Shown here piece by piece: positions 1-7,831 of a DNA stretch of 64,000 nucleotides. The position numbers and the translations under genes are program-made. The stretch's first letter is position 1; each line of letters starts with the position of its first letter. The DNA is from Thermococcus camini (GTDB lineage: Archaea; Methanobacteriota_B; Thermococci; Thermococcales; Thermococcaceae). The notes below the pieces were generated by a model. That model was not told where the DNA came from and made no database searches. It saw nothing but the letters and a program-made list of their open reading frames with translations. The DNA lies in contig NZ_LR881183.1 of assembly GCF_904067545.1 (NCBI RefSeq), positions 1,430,277-1,494,276 of the forward strand, given 5' to 3'.

Positions 1-25
1 CCAGGTAAGAAATTATAAAGTTTGC

Positions 26-457
26 TCAGTTCTCCCTGAATTTCTTCAGCTTCGGCGCGTTCTCGTCTATGAAGCCAATTATCTCCTCAATCGGGCTGCC
101 GGGGCCAAAAACCCTTGCCACACCCATCTTCTCTAGCTGTTCCGCGTCGTCGGGCGGGATTATCCCGCCGGCTATAACGAGAACGTCCTCGTTAATCTTA
201 AGGCCGCGCTCTTCGAGGAGCCTGAGTATCTTCGGTATGAGGACCATGTGGGCCCCGGAGAGGATGCTTATTCCAAGGACATCAACGTCCTCCTGAACAA
301 CGCTCTCGGCTATCTGCTCGGGGGTCTGCCTGATTCCAGTGTAGATGACCTCAAAACCGGCATCGCGCAGGGCCCTGGCGACGACCTTGGCCCCCCTGTC
401 GTGACCGTCAAGTCCCGGTTTCGCAACGAGAATCCTAACCCTGGAGCGCTCGACCAT
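26..457 (-). CDS. mcmA2: Methylmalonyl-CoA mutase, cobalamin-binding small subunit
   Basis: A 143-residue B12-binding domain that acts as the small subunit of methylmalonyl-CoA mutase, interconverting methylmalonyl-CoA and succinyl-CoA in the cytoplasm. The cobalamin signature is visible: DGHDRG at residues 17-22, with His19 as the lower axial ligand, then SIL at 64-66 and GG at 97-98. The start ATG at 457 follows GGTGGTGAAG; a GTG nine bases upstream is possible. In bacteria this domain is fused to the catalytic barrel. Here it is separate, as in other archaea, and the matching large subunit lies at 34220-35908. Any partner genes to the left are outside the window. Confidence 0.93.
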   Translation of the reverse strand: MVERSRVRILVAKPGLDGHDRGAKVVARALRDAGFEVIYTGIRQTPEQIAESVVQEDVDVLGISILSGAHMVLIPKILRLLEERGLKINEDVLVIAGGIIPPDDAEQLEKMGVARVFGPGSPIEEIIGFIDENAPKLKKFREN

Positions 458-578
458 CTTCACCACCGCCCCACTTTTGTTTCCCGCGGTATTTAAAGAT
501 TGTCAAAACTCAAGGTTAAGCTTTACGTTGGATATTTTGTCCAGAAGGCTTTATAACGTACCCACGAGAGGATAGAGC

Positions 579-1235
579 ATGCTCAGGTTTCCCCACGACG
601 CCCACACCCACACCACATACTCGGACGGCATCGGGGAGATAGCCGAGAATATAGCGGCCGCCGAAGAGAAGGGGCTTAGACTGCTCGGGATAACCGACCA
701 CAGCCACTACTTCGAACCCGGAACCCTCAGCCGCTACGTCCGGGAGGTCCGGTACTGGGGCGAGGACGCGGGGCTGACGATTCTGGCCGGGGTGGAGGGC
801 AACATAACGGCCGGGGGTGTCGATGTCCCGGACTTTATGGCGGAGAAGCTTGACTACGTGATAGCGAGCGTCCACGAGTGGCTCGAGAGGCCGGAGGAAT
901 ACGTGGAGCTGGTGAAGCTCGCCCTCGAAGACGACAACGTTGACGTCATCGGCCACTTCGGGGCCAGCTTCCCCTACATAGGCTTCCCGTCTGCCGACGG
1001 ACTGGAGGAAATACTCGAGCTGGCGGAGAAGAACGGAAAGGCCTTTGAGATAAGCTCCCGCTACAGAGTACCGGACATCGACTTCATCCGTGAGTGCATA
1101 AGGCGCGGGATAAAGCTCACCTTCGCGAGCGATGCCCATTATCCCCCCGCCGTTGGGAGCGTCTCCTGGAGCGAAAAGGTCTTTAGGAAAGCAGGAGGGA
1201 AAAAGGAGGACCTGCTCTTCGGGGAGTTCCTGTGA
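579..1235 (+). CDS. PHP-domain hydrolase
   Basis: A 218-residue PHP-family metal-dependent phosphoesterase. The N-terminus has the HxH metal pair (DAHTHTTYSDG, residues 7-17), followed by GITDHSHY near residue 38 and FASDAHYP near the C-terminus, where the other metal ligands of this barrel fold sit. The family includes histidinol phosphatase and nucleases or phosphatases of unknown substrate; the substrate here cannot be deduced. The start ATG follows GAGAGGATAGAGC. The gene stands alone, running toward the trailer end of the CRISPR array. Confidence 0.85.
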   Translation: MLRFPHDAHTHTTYSDGIGEIAENIAAAEEKGLRLLGITDHSHYFEPGTLSRYVREVRYWGEDAGLTILAGVEGNITAGGVDVPDFMAEKLDYVIASVHEWLERPEEYVELVKLALEDDNVDVIGHFGASFPYIGFPSADGLEEILELAEKNGKAFEISSRYRVPDIDFIRECIRRGIKLTFASDAHYPPAVGSVSWSEKVFRKAGGKKEDLLFGEFL

Positions 1236-1255
1236 GCAGCAAATCTTGATCTTTC

Positions 1256-1285
1256 CTTTTAATCCTCCAGGAGTCTTATTGTCCG
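1256..1285 (-). repeat. Decayed CRISPR repeat beyond the trailer end
   Basis: This 30-base stretch aligns to the array repeat with about 22 identities, including an unbroken 12-base match (GGAGTCTTATTG), but its right four bases are lost. It lies 48 bases left of the first countable repeat. A short perfect hairpin, GGGGAC (1286-1291) with GTCCCC (1297-1302), immediately follows. It is probably the oldest repeat of the array, now drifting. Confidence 0.75.
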
Positions 1286-1333
1286 GGGGACGCTCCGTCC
1301 CCATACCCCTCGAACTTAAACGCATGAGAAACC

Positions 1334-2932
1334 TCCAGAATTCTCCTGGAGTCTTATTGCAACCCGATGATGATCGGGAAACGAAACCTCGTCTACGTCA
1401 TCGAGTTTCAATTCTCCTGGAGTCTTATTGCAACAGGTTTGGCGCTCCAAACCTTGACGGCGTCCTAATGGTTTCAATTCTCCTGGAGTCTTATTGCAAC
1501 CCGTCATGACCATGTAGATATTTGCGAGAACGGAAATTTGGTTTCAATTCTCCTGGAGTCTTATTGCAACGACATAACAGGTGCCTGTGTCAGAGTCCCA
1601 CTTCCCGCGTTTCAATTCTCCTGGAGTCTTATTGCAACGGTATCAATGTTGGAATCGCCTTGGGCCTTGTGTCAAGTTTCAATTCTCCTGGAGTCTTATT
1701 GCAACAAGCTCCAGTAGCTCATTATCCACTCTATGAGCTTCAGGTTTCAATTCTCCTGGAGTCTTATTGCAACCTATGAAACGCCTGTTCTTGAACTGCT
1801 GTTCACAGAGAAGGGTTTCAATTCTCCTGGAGTCTTATTGCAACTTGCATCGAAAAGCTCCTCGATGAGGTCCCTGGTAACCGTTTCAATTCTCCTGGAG
1901 TCTTATTGCAACGTAGTACCAAAGTTGGATAGACCTTACAAGAAACTGGCGTTTCAATTCTCCTGGAGTCTTATTGCAACGCTGTCCAAGAGGGCTTTGA
2001 GAAGTTCCCAAAAGTCGTTTCAATTCTCCTGGAGTCTTATTGCAACGGTTTAGGAGGAAAAAGAAGAAGCAGAGGGTGAAAGTCCAGATGTTTCAATTCT
2101 CCTGGAGTCTTATTGCAACTTGGCATAGTGGTGGGTGGAGGTTGTATCGCATCTACTCTGTTTCAATTCTCCTGGAGTCTTATTGCAACTACTCTGGGCA
2201 CCAGACAAAGAAGAAACCCCTGTTCGTTTCAATTCTCCTGGAGTCTTATTGCAACGGCGAAGTCCCCAATCTTGCCGAGGAGTGGTCCCCTCGTTTCAAT
2301 TCTCCTGGAGTCTTATTGCAACTTGAAGTTGTTTCTGACTACCTGCTGTGCCGGGCTCTTGTTTCAATTCTCCTGGAGTCTTATTGCAACTTGAAGAAGA
2401 CCCACCCGATTTGAGTTTATTAACACTCATGTTTCAATTCTCCTGGAGTCTTATTGCAACGGATGGCGACTACAATGACGCATACTTTATCATGTATTGT
2501 TTCAATTCTCCTGGAGTCTTATTGCAACAATAGAAATTGACCCCGAGGGATTGTTAGGCAAGTCCGTTTCAATTCTCCTGGAGTCTTATTGCAACTGACG
2601 ATAACAGAACAGGGCGATGTCAATATAACGTTGTTTCAATTCTCCTGGAGTCTTATTGCAACGAGCTTGACCTTATACGCGTCCAGCGCGACCACCACAG
2701 TTTCAATTCTCCTGGAGTCTTATTGCAACCTCTGCAATCTCCTGCTTGAGCTGCTTGTTTTCTTCAGTTTCAATTCTCCTGGAGTCTTATTGCAACTTCT
2801 TGTATTTGCGGTAGCTGACCACAAGCCCACCGGTTTCAATTCTCCTGGAGTCTTATTGCAACTCGTAGATGAGTACGTGGATGGTGATTAACATGTGGGG
2901 TCGTTTCAATTCTCCTGGAGTCTTATTGCAAC
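1334..2932 (-). CRISPR. CRISPR array, 24 repeats and 23 spacers
   Basis: Thirty-base repeats begin GTTTCAATTCTCC and end GTCTTATTGCAAC on the plus strand, at 1334, 1405, 1471, 1541, 1609, 1676, 1744, 1815, 1883, 1951, 2017, 2090, 2160, 2226, 2293, 2361, 2431, 2499, 2566, 2633, 2700, 2767, 2833 and 2903. Spacers are 36-43 bases. All repeats look identical except the first, whose left five bases differ. In Thermococcales the crRNA 5' tag is ATTGAAAC/G; that tag reads from the minus strand here, so the array is transcribed right to left with its leader at 2933 onward. The repeat centre is a CTCCTGGAG variant of the usual Thermococcus repeat. No cas genes lie in the window, so processing proteins must be encoded elsewhere. 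Confidence 0.98.
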
Positions 2933-3170
2933 AGGAGAGAATTTTCGTCCGTTCGCCCAGTAAAGTCCTAAAACGCTCCCAATATTTAAGCTTTTCTGGA
3001 AACCACTGGAAAAGACACCCGGATAGGGCTTGAATCGGGGGGCACCGCACGGGCGACGCCGGGAAAAATCCCATGGCCGCACTCCGGGAAGTTGGTGGAC
3101 AGAAATGTACACGTAATTTCCAGGGCCGTTAGATGCGCTTAAAACTCAAGAGTAGTGTCCATCCGGTCTC
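2933..3170 (-). promoter_or_regulatory. CRISPR leader with promoter
   Basis: No gene is visible between the array and maf (2933-3386). On the minus strand a BRE/TATA-like AAAAGCTTAAATATT lies over 2981-2995, which would start transcription near 2960, about 25 bases before the first repeat. Orientation is supported by the repeat tag and by decay at the opposite end. A direct repeat of CTGGAAA spaced by three bases lies near 2995. Short ORFs here have no coding character. The leader's right boundary is not visible. Confidence 0.6.
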
Positions 3171-3208
3171 GAAAAGAAAAAGAAGGGGTTTCGCCAGGGA
3201 TCAAACCC
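3171..3208 (-). terminator. Probable maf terminator
   Basis: On the minus strand a stem of GGGTTT (3203-3208) with AAACCC (3186-3191) is followed by a pyrimidine-rich tract, mostly T, at 3171-3184. It lies downstream of maf and upstream of the CRISPR leader, so it would insulate the array from maf read-through. An alternative overlapping hairpin uses 3195-3207 with 3214-3225. Confidence 0.45.
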
Positions 3209-3386
3209 AGAGGGGCTTGGTCCTGCCGCAATTCCACATTCAGAAAAAATTTCGTCATATTTTGACACAAAAATATAACAAAAAGTGGCAACCATGAAAA
3301 AGCGAAAATCGATTTCCAGACGTCTGCTGGGGCTTTATTTCAAGAGAACCCTGTCTACACGACCAAAAATCGCCAAGAAAGCATGC
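3209..3386. other. Non-coding stretch between CRISPR leader and maf
   Basis: No gene is seen. The right half is AT-rich and contains an inverted repeat, ATATTTT (3257-3263) and AAAATAT (3270-3276), around a six-base loop. It may be outer leader sequence or the maf 3' untranslated region. Confidence 0.4.
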
Positions 3387-3956
3387 TCATCGTGATGGCC
3401 CCATGAAAACGTCAAATCCCAGCTCCCTCAGCTTCCAGATTATCTCAATGGGGAACCCGACGACGTTGTAGTAATCCCCCCGGATCCACTCGATGAAGAG
3501 GCCCGCCTTCCCCTGTATGCCATACGCTCCGGCCTTGTCCATCGGCTCGCCGGTGTCGATGTAGGCCCGTATTAACCCATCGTCCAGCTCTCGGAACTTG
3601 ACCTCCGTAACGGCAACCCCCGAAATCTCCCGACCTTCGTGGATTATGCAGTAGCCCGTCGTGACCCTGTGGACCCTCCCGCTGAGGAGCCGGAGCATCT
3701 CGAAGGCCTCTTCCCTGCTCCCCGGTTTGCCGAGGATGTGGCCTTCTATGCTGACAACGGTGTCAGCACCGATAACGGTTCCGCCCACGCGGTCGTGCAC
3801 TTCCCTGGCCTTCCTCCTCGCCAGCTCGAGCGCGTACTCGGCGGGGTTTTCTATGCTGCACTCCTCGCTCGCATTGCTCGGAATAACCTCGAACTCCCGT
3901 ATGAACCTGGCGAGTATCTCCCGCCGCCTCGGTGAAGCCGATGCCAGAACCAGCAT
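3387..3956 (-). CDS. maf: Maf-family nucleotide pyrophosphatase
   Basis: A 189-residue Maf protein, a cytoplasmic nucleoside triphosphate pyrophosphatase that removes modified or non-canonical nucleotides. The family N-terminus LASASPRRREIL is intact, and GADTVV near residue 66 and the C-terminal GD-YYNVVGFP segment match the fold. Length is typical. The start ATG follows GGGAGGGGATACC, and a TATA-like TTTTTTAACC lies about 25 bases farther upstream near 3980. It is transcribed alone toward the CRISPR leader. Confidence 0.92.
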   Translation of the reverse strand: MLVLASASPRRREILARFIREFEVIPSNASEECSIENPAEYALELARRKAREVHDRVGGTVIGADTVVSIEGHILGKPGSREEAFEMLRLLSGRVHRVTTGYCIIHEGREISGVAVTEVKFRELDDGLIRAYIDTGEPMDKAGAYGIQGKAGLFIEWIRGDYYNVVGFPIEIIWKLRELGFDVFMGPSR

Positions 3957-4059
3957 GGTATCCCCTCCCGGAAAGGGTTAAAAAATCTTGCGAGACGGGT
4001 TCACTCCATCCTCTCAACCTTTCTCTCCAGCGCCTTTATCTCGCCCCCGGGTGGAGATA

Positions 4060-4293
4060 TCAGCCATCGGCGGCATTCCCCTGGCCTTTTAGGGATTTCA
4101 GCTCCGTCCTCAGGGATTCAAGCTTCTCGTTGAGCTCCCTCCTCATCTCCCCCATCTTCCAGACGACGGTGCCAAAGGCGATGACGATGAAACCAAGCCT
4201 CAGGGCACGGCCCCTGGTTATGAGAATACCCGCCAGCCCGAGGGCGCTCAAAACGGCACCGAGCGTTTCAAGGGGGTCGTATCTCTCCCCCAC
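4060..4293 (-). CDS. Small membrane protein with coiled coil
   Basis: A 77-residue protein with two hydrophobic segments (about residues 10-26 and 32-46) and a charged, heptad-like tail (RRELNEKLESLRTELKSL). The start is GTG with GGTGGTAAGCA upstream. It lies 46 bases downstream of the PIN-ATPase and on the same strand, so it may be co-transcribed. I do not recognise the family; function is unknown. The tail could mediate oligomerisation at the membrane. Confidence 0.6.
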   Translation of the reverse strand: MGERYDPLETLGAVLSALGLAGILITRGRALRLGFIVIAFGTVVWKMGEMRRELNEKLESLRTELKSLKGQGNAADG

Positions 4294-4339
4294 TGCTTAC
4301 CACCATAGAAAAGAAGAAAGCAAACTACAAAAAGTTTGC

Positions 4340-6148
4340 TCAGGCGGTCGCCCAGATGGGTATCCCAGCCTCAAGGAGCCTCTTGAGTTCCTTGCCTATG
4401 GGCGTGCTCTTGCTGACCTTCACGAGCCCTTTCTTGCTCGGCGTTGCCGTGAAGACGTACTGTTCTCCTCCGTAGAACTTGAGGGGTTTTTTGGCGTAGT
4501 CCGGCGAGACGCGTAGCACTATCGTTTTCTTCTTCTCCTCGATCTCCACGGGGAGTTTCTCCTTGGGCTTGGCTTCCTCGCGCTCGGCGAAGCTCTTGAC
4601 GTCTATGCTTATGCCTATCCTCTTCTCCAACTCAGTGATTCTCTTCCCTTTCTTCCCGATTATGGCCGGAATGTCGAACTCGTCCGCGTAGATAACCGCC
4701 TTGTGGGGACTGACTATCTCGACCTCCGCATAGACATCGGGCAGGAACTTCTTTATCTCCTGCTTGAGCCTCTTCTCGGCGAGTTTTAGTGCTGGGGCCT
4801 TCTCCTCCTTCTTTACCGGGACGACGCTTATCTCCTCACCGTAGGTGTAAATCTCGTACTCCAGCTCGCCGGTCTCAAAGTCGCGGACCTCGATGACGGG
4901 CCTGGCCAGGTCTTCTTCCCTCATGCCGCTCGGCACCTTGACGAGGTACTCCAGCGTGAGAACCTTCGCAACCTTTCCTGCCTTGATGAAAAGTACCGTA
5001 TCGACTATCTGGGGAATCATTCCCAGCTCGACCCTCCCGATGAACCTCTGGACGGCGTCTATCGGCTTCGTGGCGTGAACGACGCCAACCATACCCACCC
5101 CCGCCAGGCGGAGGTCGGCGTATATCTTAAAGTCGCTCGTCTTCCTCATCTCGTCGAATATCGTGTAGTCCGGCCTGACGAGGAGAAGTATATCGCCGGT
5201 CAGCTCCATCCTGCCGTTTAGAGCTGTGTATTGCGTTATCTCCTCACCCACCTGAAGGTCGCGGGGCTTCTCCATGGTCTTCACTATCTTGCCCATCCCC
5301 GCGTACCACTCGGCTAAGGCCTGGGCGAATGTTGTCTTGCCCTCTCCAGGGGCCCCGGCGATGAGTATGCCCTCGGCCTTGTCCGCCAGCCTCTCCAGGA
5401 GCTTTTCACTGAGCCCGTACTCCTCTATGCTGAGTTTCTTGACCGGCCTGACGGCGGTTATCTCAATCCTGTCCGCGAAGGGCGGCTTGGCGATGACTAT
5501 TCTGTAGTTGCGGAGCTGAACGACAGTTGCTCCAGGCTCGTCGAGCTCTATGAAGCTCTCTGGATCGCGCTTTGCCCTCTCCACTATGTCGTCCGCTATC
5601 TCCTCAAGCTCCCCATCGCTCAGAGCCTCATCGCGGACGGGCACAAGCCTCCATTCTCCTGGCCGTCCCTTCTTTGCGAACGGCCTCATTCCGCCCTTGA
5701 GGTGAACGCTCATGGTGGTCTCGTCGAAGAAATCCTCGAGACGGTGCTTTACTTCCTTCTTCGCGGTCAGATAGACCACGTCTATGCCCTTGGCGATGGC
5801 CACGTCCCTCTGAACCCTGTCGCCCGTGATGAGCGTCGCTCCGAGGGCCTGTGCGGCCTCGCGAACCATGCTGTCGATCTCGCCGGACTTAGCCCTACGT
5901 ATCTGCCAGAGCTCGGGCCTCTCGCCGTAGAACTCTAGGAGGATTCTGTCGCCCTCAGCCATCTCGCGGAGTTTTTTGAGCTCTTCAAGGCCTGTGTGCC
6001 CTATGGCCTTTCCCTCGTTGGCCTGGTGCTCTATCTCGGCGATGACGGCTTCGGGAACCACGACCTTGACCTTTTCGCCAAACGACGAAAGGAACTGCGT
6101 GAGCCTGCCATCGACGATAACGCTCGTATCTGCAACGAATACCTTCAT
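4340..6148 (-). CDS. PIN domain-ATPase-KH domain fusion (PilT-like)
   Basis: A 602-residue archaeal protein with three modules. Residues 1-130 form a PIN nuclease-like domain (acidic D7, E39, D92, D110). Residues about 230-430 form a GspE/PilT-type P-loop ATPase with Walker A GAPGEGKTT at 265-273. A KH domain with an IIGKKGKRI GxxG loop lies near residue 510. The domain mix predicts an RNA-directed, ATP-driven machine that binds RNA through KH and may cleave it with PIN. It is widespread in archaea and its substrate is not established. The ATG at 6148 follows GGGGTGGGAGAG; a GTG nine bases upstream is an alternative start. It is divergent from minD. Confidence 0.88.
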   Translation of the reverse strand: MKVFVADTSVIVDGRLTQFLSSFGEKVKVVVPEAVIAEIEHQANEGKAIGHTGLEELKKLREMAEGDRILLEFYGERPELWQIRRAKSGEIDSMVREAAQALGATLITGDRVQRDVAIAKGIDVVYLTAKKEVKHRLEDFFDETTMSVHLKGGMRPFAKKGRPGEWRLVPVRDEALSDGELEEIADDIVERAKRDPESFIELDEPGATVVQLRNYRIVIAKPPFADRIEITAVRPVKKLSIEEYGLSEKLLERLADKAEGILIAGAPGEGKTTFAQALAEWYAGMGKIVKTMEKPRDLQVGEEITQYTALNGRMELTGDILLLVRPDYTIFDEMRKTSDFKIYADLRLAGVGMVGVVHATKPIDAVQRFIGRVELGMIPQIVDTVLFIKAGKVAKVLTLEYLVKVPSGMREEDLARPVIEVRDFETGELEYEIYTYGEEISVVPVKKEEKAPALKLAEKRLKQEIKKFLPDVYAEVEIVSPHKAVIYADEFDIPAIIGKKGKRITELEKRIGISIDVKSFAEREEAKPKEKLPVEIEEKKKTIVLRVSPDYAKKPLKFYGGEQYVFTATPSKKGLVKVSKSTPIGKELKRLLEAGIPIWATA

Positions 6149-6231
6149 CTCTCCCACCCCTTTTTCTCTCTCAACGCCCTCTGCGGCTAAAGGTTCATAA
6201 AGGTTTAGCCGAAAATAGAATGGGTGGAACT

Positions 6232-6969
6232 ATGGGAAGACTTATCTCCATAGCGAGTGGCAAGGGGGGCACCGGAAAAACCACTACGACCGCGAATCTC
6301 TCCATAGCCCTCGGAAAAATGGGATACAAGGTCTGTGCCGTTGATGCGGATTTAACCATGGCCAACCTGAGTCTGGTTATGGGAATAGATGACGCTTACA
6401 CAACGATCCATGACGTCCTCTCCGGCAGGACAGATATAAACAACGCCATATACGCCACAACCTACGAGAACGTCCACGTTATTCCCGCCTCAATAGACTG
6501 GGAGCACGTCATCCGGGCGGATCCAAGGAAGCTTCCCGAGACCATAAAACCCCTCAAAAATAGTTTTGACTTCGTGATAATCGACTCCCCCGCGGGGCTC
6601 CAGATGGACGCCATGAACGCTATGATGAGCGGGGAGGAGGTTCTTCTCGTCACGAACCCTGAGATATCCTGCATCACGGACACGATGAAGGTGGGGATGG
6701 TTCTCAAAAAAGCCGGCCTCGCGGTCCTTGGCTTCGTCCTCAACCGCTACGGCAGGAGCGATAACGACATCCCGCCCGACGTGGCGGAGGAGGTCATGGA
6801 GATTCCCCTGCTGGCGGTTATTCCGGAGGACCCACCGGTAAGAGAGGCGACGCTTGAGGGAGTTCCAGTCGTCGAGTACAGGCCGAACTCTGCCGGTGCC
6901 CGGGCATTCATGGAGCTGGCGGAGAGGATAACGAGGATAGCTGGGTTCAAGGCAAGGGTGATGGGATGA
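6232..6969 (+). CDS. minD: MinD/ParA-family ATPase
   Basis: A 245-residue MinD-type ATPase with the deviant Walker A GKGGTGKTT at residues 10-18 and the switch motifs VDADL and IDSPAG. In bacteria MinD positions division with MinC and MinE; archaeal homologues organise membrane or polar structures and the role here is inferred only. I see no clear amphipathic C-terminal helix. The ATG at 6232 follows GGGTGGAACT; an in-frame ATG at 6220 lacks a site. Its stop overlaps the next gene by four bases (ATGA), so the pair is translationally coupled. Confidence 0.88.
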   Translation: MGRLISIASGKGGTGKTTTTANLSIALGKMGYKVCAVDADLTMANLSLVMGIDDAYTTIHDVLSGRTDINNAIYATTYENVHVIPASIDWEHVIRADPRKLPETIKPLKNSFDFVIIDSPAGLQMDAMNAMMSGEEVLLVTNPEISCITDTMKVGMVLKKAGLAVLGFVLNRYGRSDNDIPPDVAEEVMEIPLLAVIPEDPPVREATLEGVPVVEYRPNSAGARAFMELAERITRIAGFKARVMG

Positions 6970-7709
6970 TCCTGACCTTCATAGGCACCGCCGGAAGCGG
7001 AAAAACAACACTGAGCGGAGCCTTCGGACGTTACCTTGAGGAAAGCGGCTATTCCGTGGGCTACGTTAACCTGGATACCGGTGTTGAAGACCTCCCCTAT
7101 CCTCCAGATGTCGATGTAAGGGACGACGTTACCGCATGGGAAATAATGGAGGAGGGCTACGGGCCCAACGGCGCGATAGTGGAGAGCTATGACAGGCTTC
7201 TCCAGAAGGTGGATGCGTACGTTTCCGGAATAACAAAGCTCGCGGAGGAGATGGACTACGTCATCATTGACACCCCCGGACAGATGGAGACCTTTCTTTT
7301 CCATGAGTTCGGTGTCAGACTGATGGAGGGCCTGCCCAGCCCCCTAACGGTTTACCTCTTCAGTCCCGACATTCTGAAGAGGCCAGCGGATTTCTGCTTC
7401 TCGCGCTTCTTCAGTCTGATGGTGGACCTCCGGATCGGCACCACCACGGCTCCAGCGCTCAGCAAGATCGACACCGTCGAGAACCTGGACCGCTACCGGA
7501 GGTTCCTCGACGACATCGATTACCTCACCTCCCGCCTGAAGCTCGAGCCGTCCACCCAGGGGCTCCTGGCGTACAGGATGTGTTCATCCCTGCCGGAGCT
7601 CGCCCCGCCAACGAGGGTCCTCTACCTCTCGGCGGTGACGGGTGAAGGCTTCGATGAGCTCGAAACTCTGGCCTATGAGCATTACTGCACCTGCGGGGAC
7701 CTGACATAG
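6966..7709 (+). CDS. GPN-loop GTPase
   Basis: A 247-residue GPN-loop GTPase of the archaeal Pab0955 family. G1 is GTAGSGKTT at residues 7-15 and the family-defining GPN tripeptide is at 66-68 (GYGPNGA). The G3-like DTPGQME and an SKID element near the G4 position are present. Eukaryotic homologues help assemble and import RNA polymerase II; the archaeal role is unknown. It starts inside the stop of minD with GGTGATGGG as ribosome binding site, so it is likely in the same operon. Confidence 0.92.
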   Translation: MILTFIGTAGSGKTTLSGAFGRYLEESGYSVGYVNLDTGVEDLPYPPDVDVRDDVTAWEIMEEGYGPNGAIVESYDRLLQKVDAYVSGITKLAEEMDYVIIDTPGQMETFLFHEFGVRLMEGLPSPLTVYLFSPDILKRPADFCFSRFFSLMVDLRIGTTTAPALSKIDTVENLDRYRRFLDDIDYLTSRLKLEPSTQGLLAYRMCSSLPELAPPTRVLYLSAVTGEGFDELETLAYEHYCTCGDLT

Positions 7710-7831
7710 TTCAGCCATCCGGCACAAATTTGGACGGATGTTCAGAATTTCCAGCCGCTTTCTATCACTACCCCACCTCGAAAGCGGGAAGTCTTTTCTT
7801 AACGACGACCAACTTCCAGCGGTGGGAGAGC

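Noticed and set aside
516-1325. A 269-residue minus-strand ORF
   Set aside because: It is the reverse-complement shadow of the PHP gene and runs into the CRISPR trailer.
1316-2891. Several ORFs through the CRISPR array with repeats such as FNSPGVLLQ or VSILLESYCN
   Set aside because: They are translations of the CRISPR repeat in different frames; repeated DNA with non-repeated spacers does not make a coding gene.
2990-3140. Second copy of the 38.8-kb candidate RNA in the CRISPR leader
   Set aside because: Only an AATATTT run and a CTTGAATC octamer are shared; this is within chance.
3186-3235. tRNA-like T-arm on the minus strand (GGGTTTGATCCC)
   Set aside because: No acceptor stem, D-arm or anticodon arm can be built around it; it is better read as the maf terminator hairpin.
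3999-4059. A possible 21-residue ORF after the small membrane protein
   Set aside because: No start codon with a ribosome binding site is in the coding-looking frame; it would need a frameshift.
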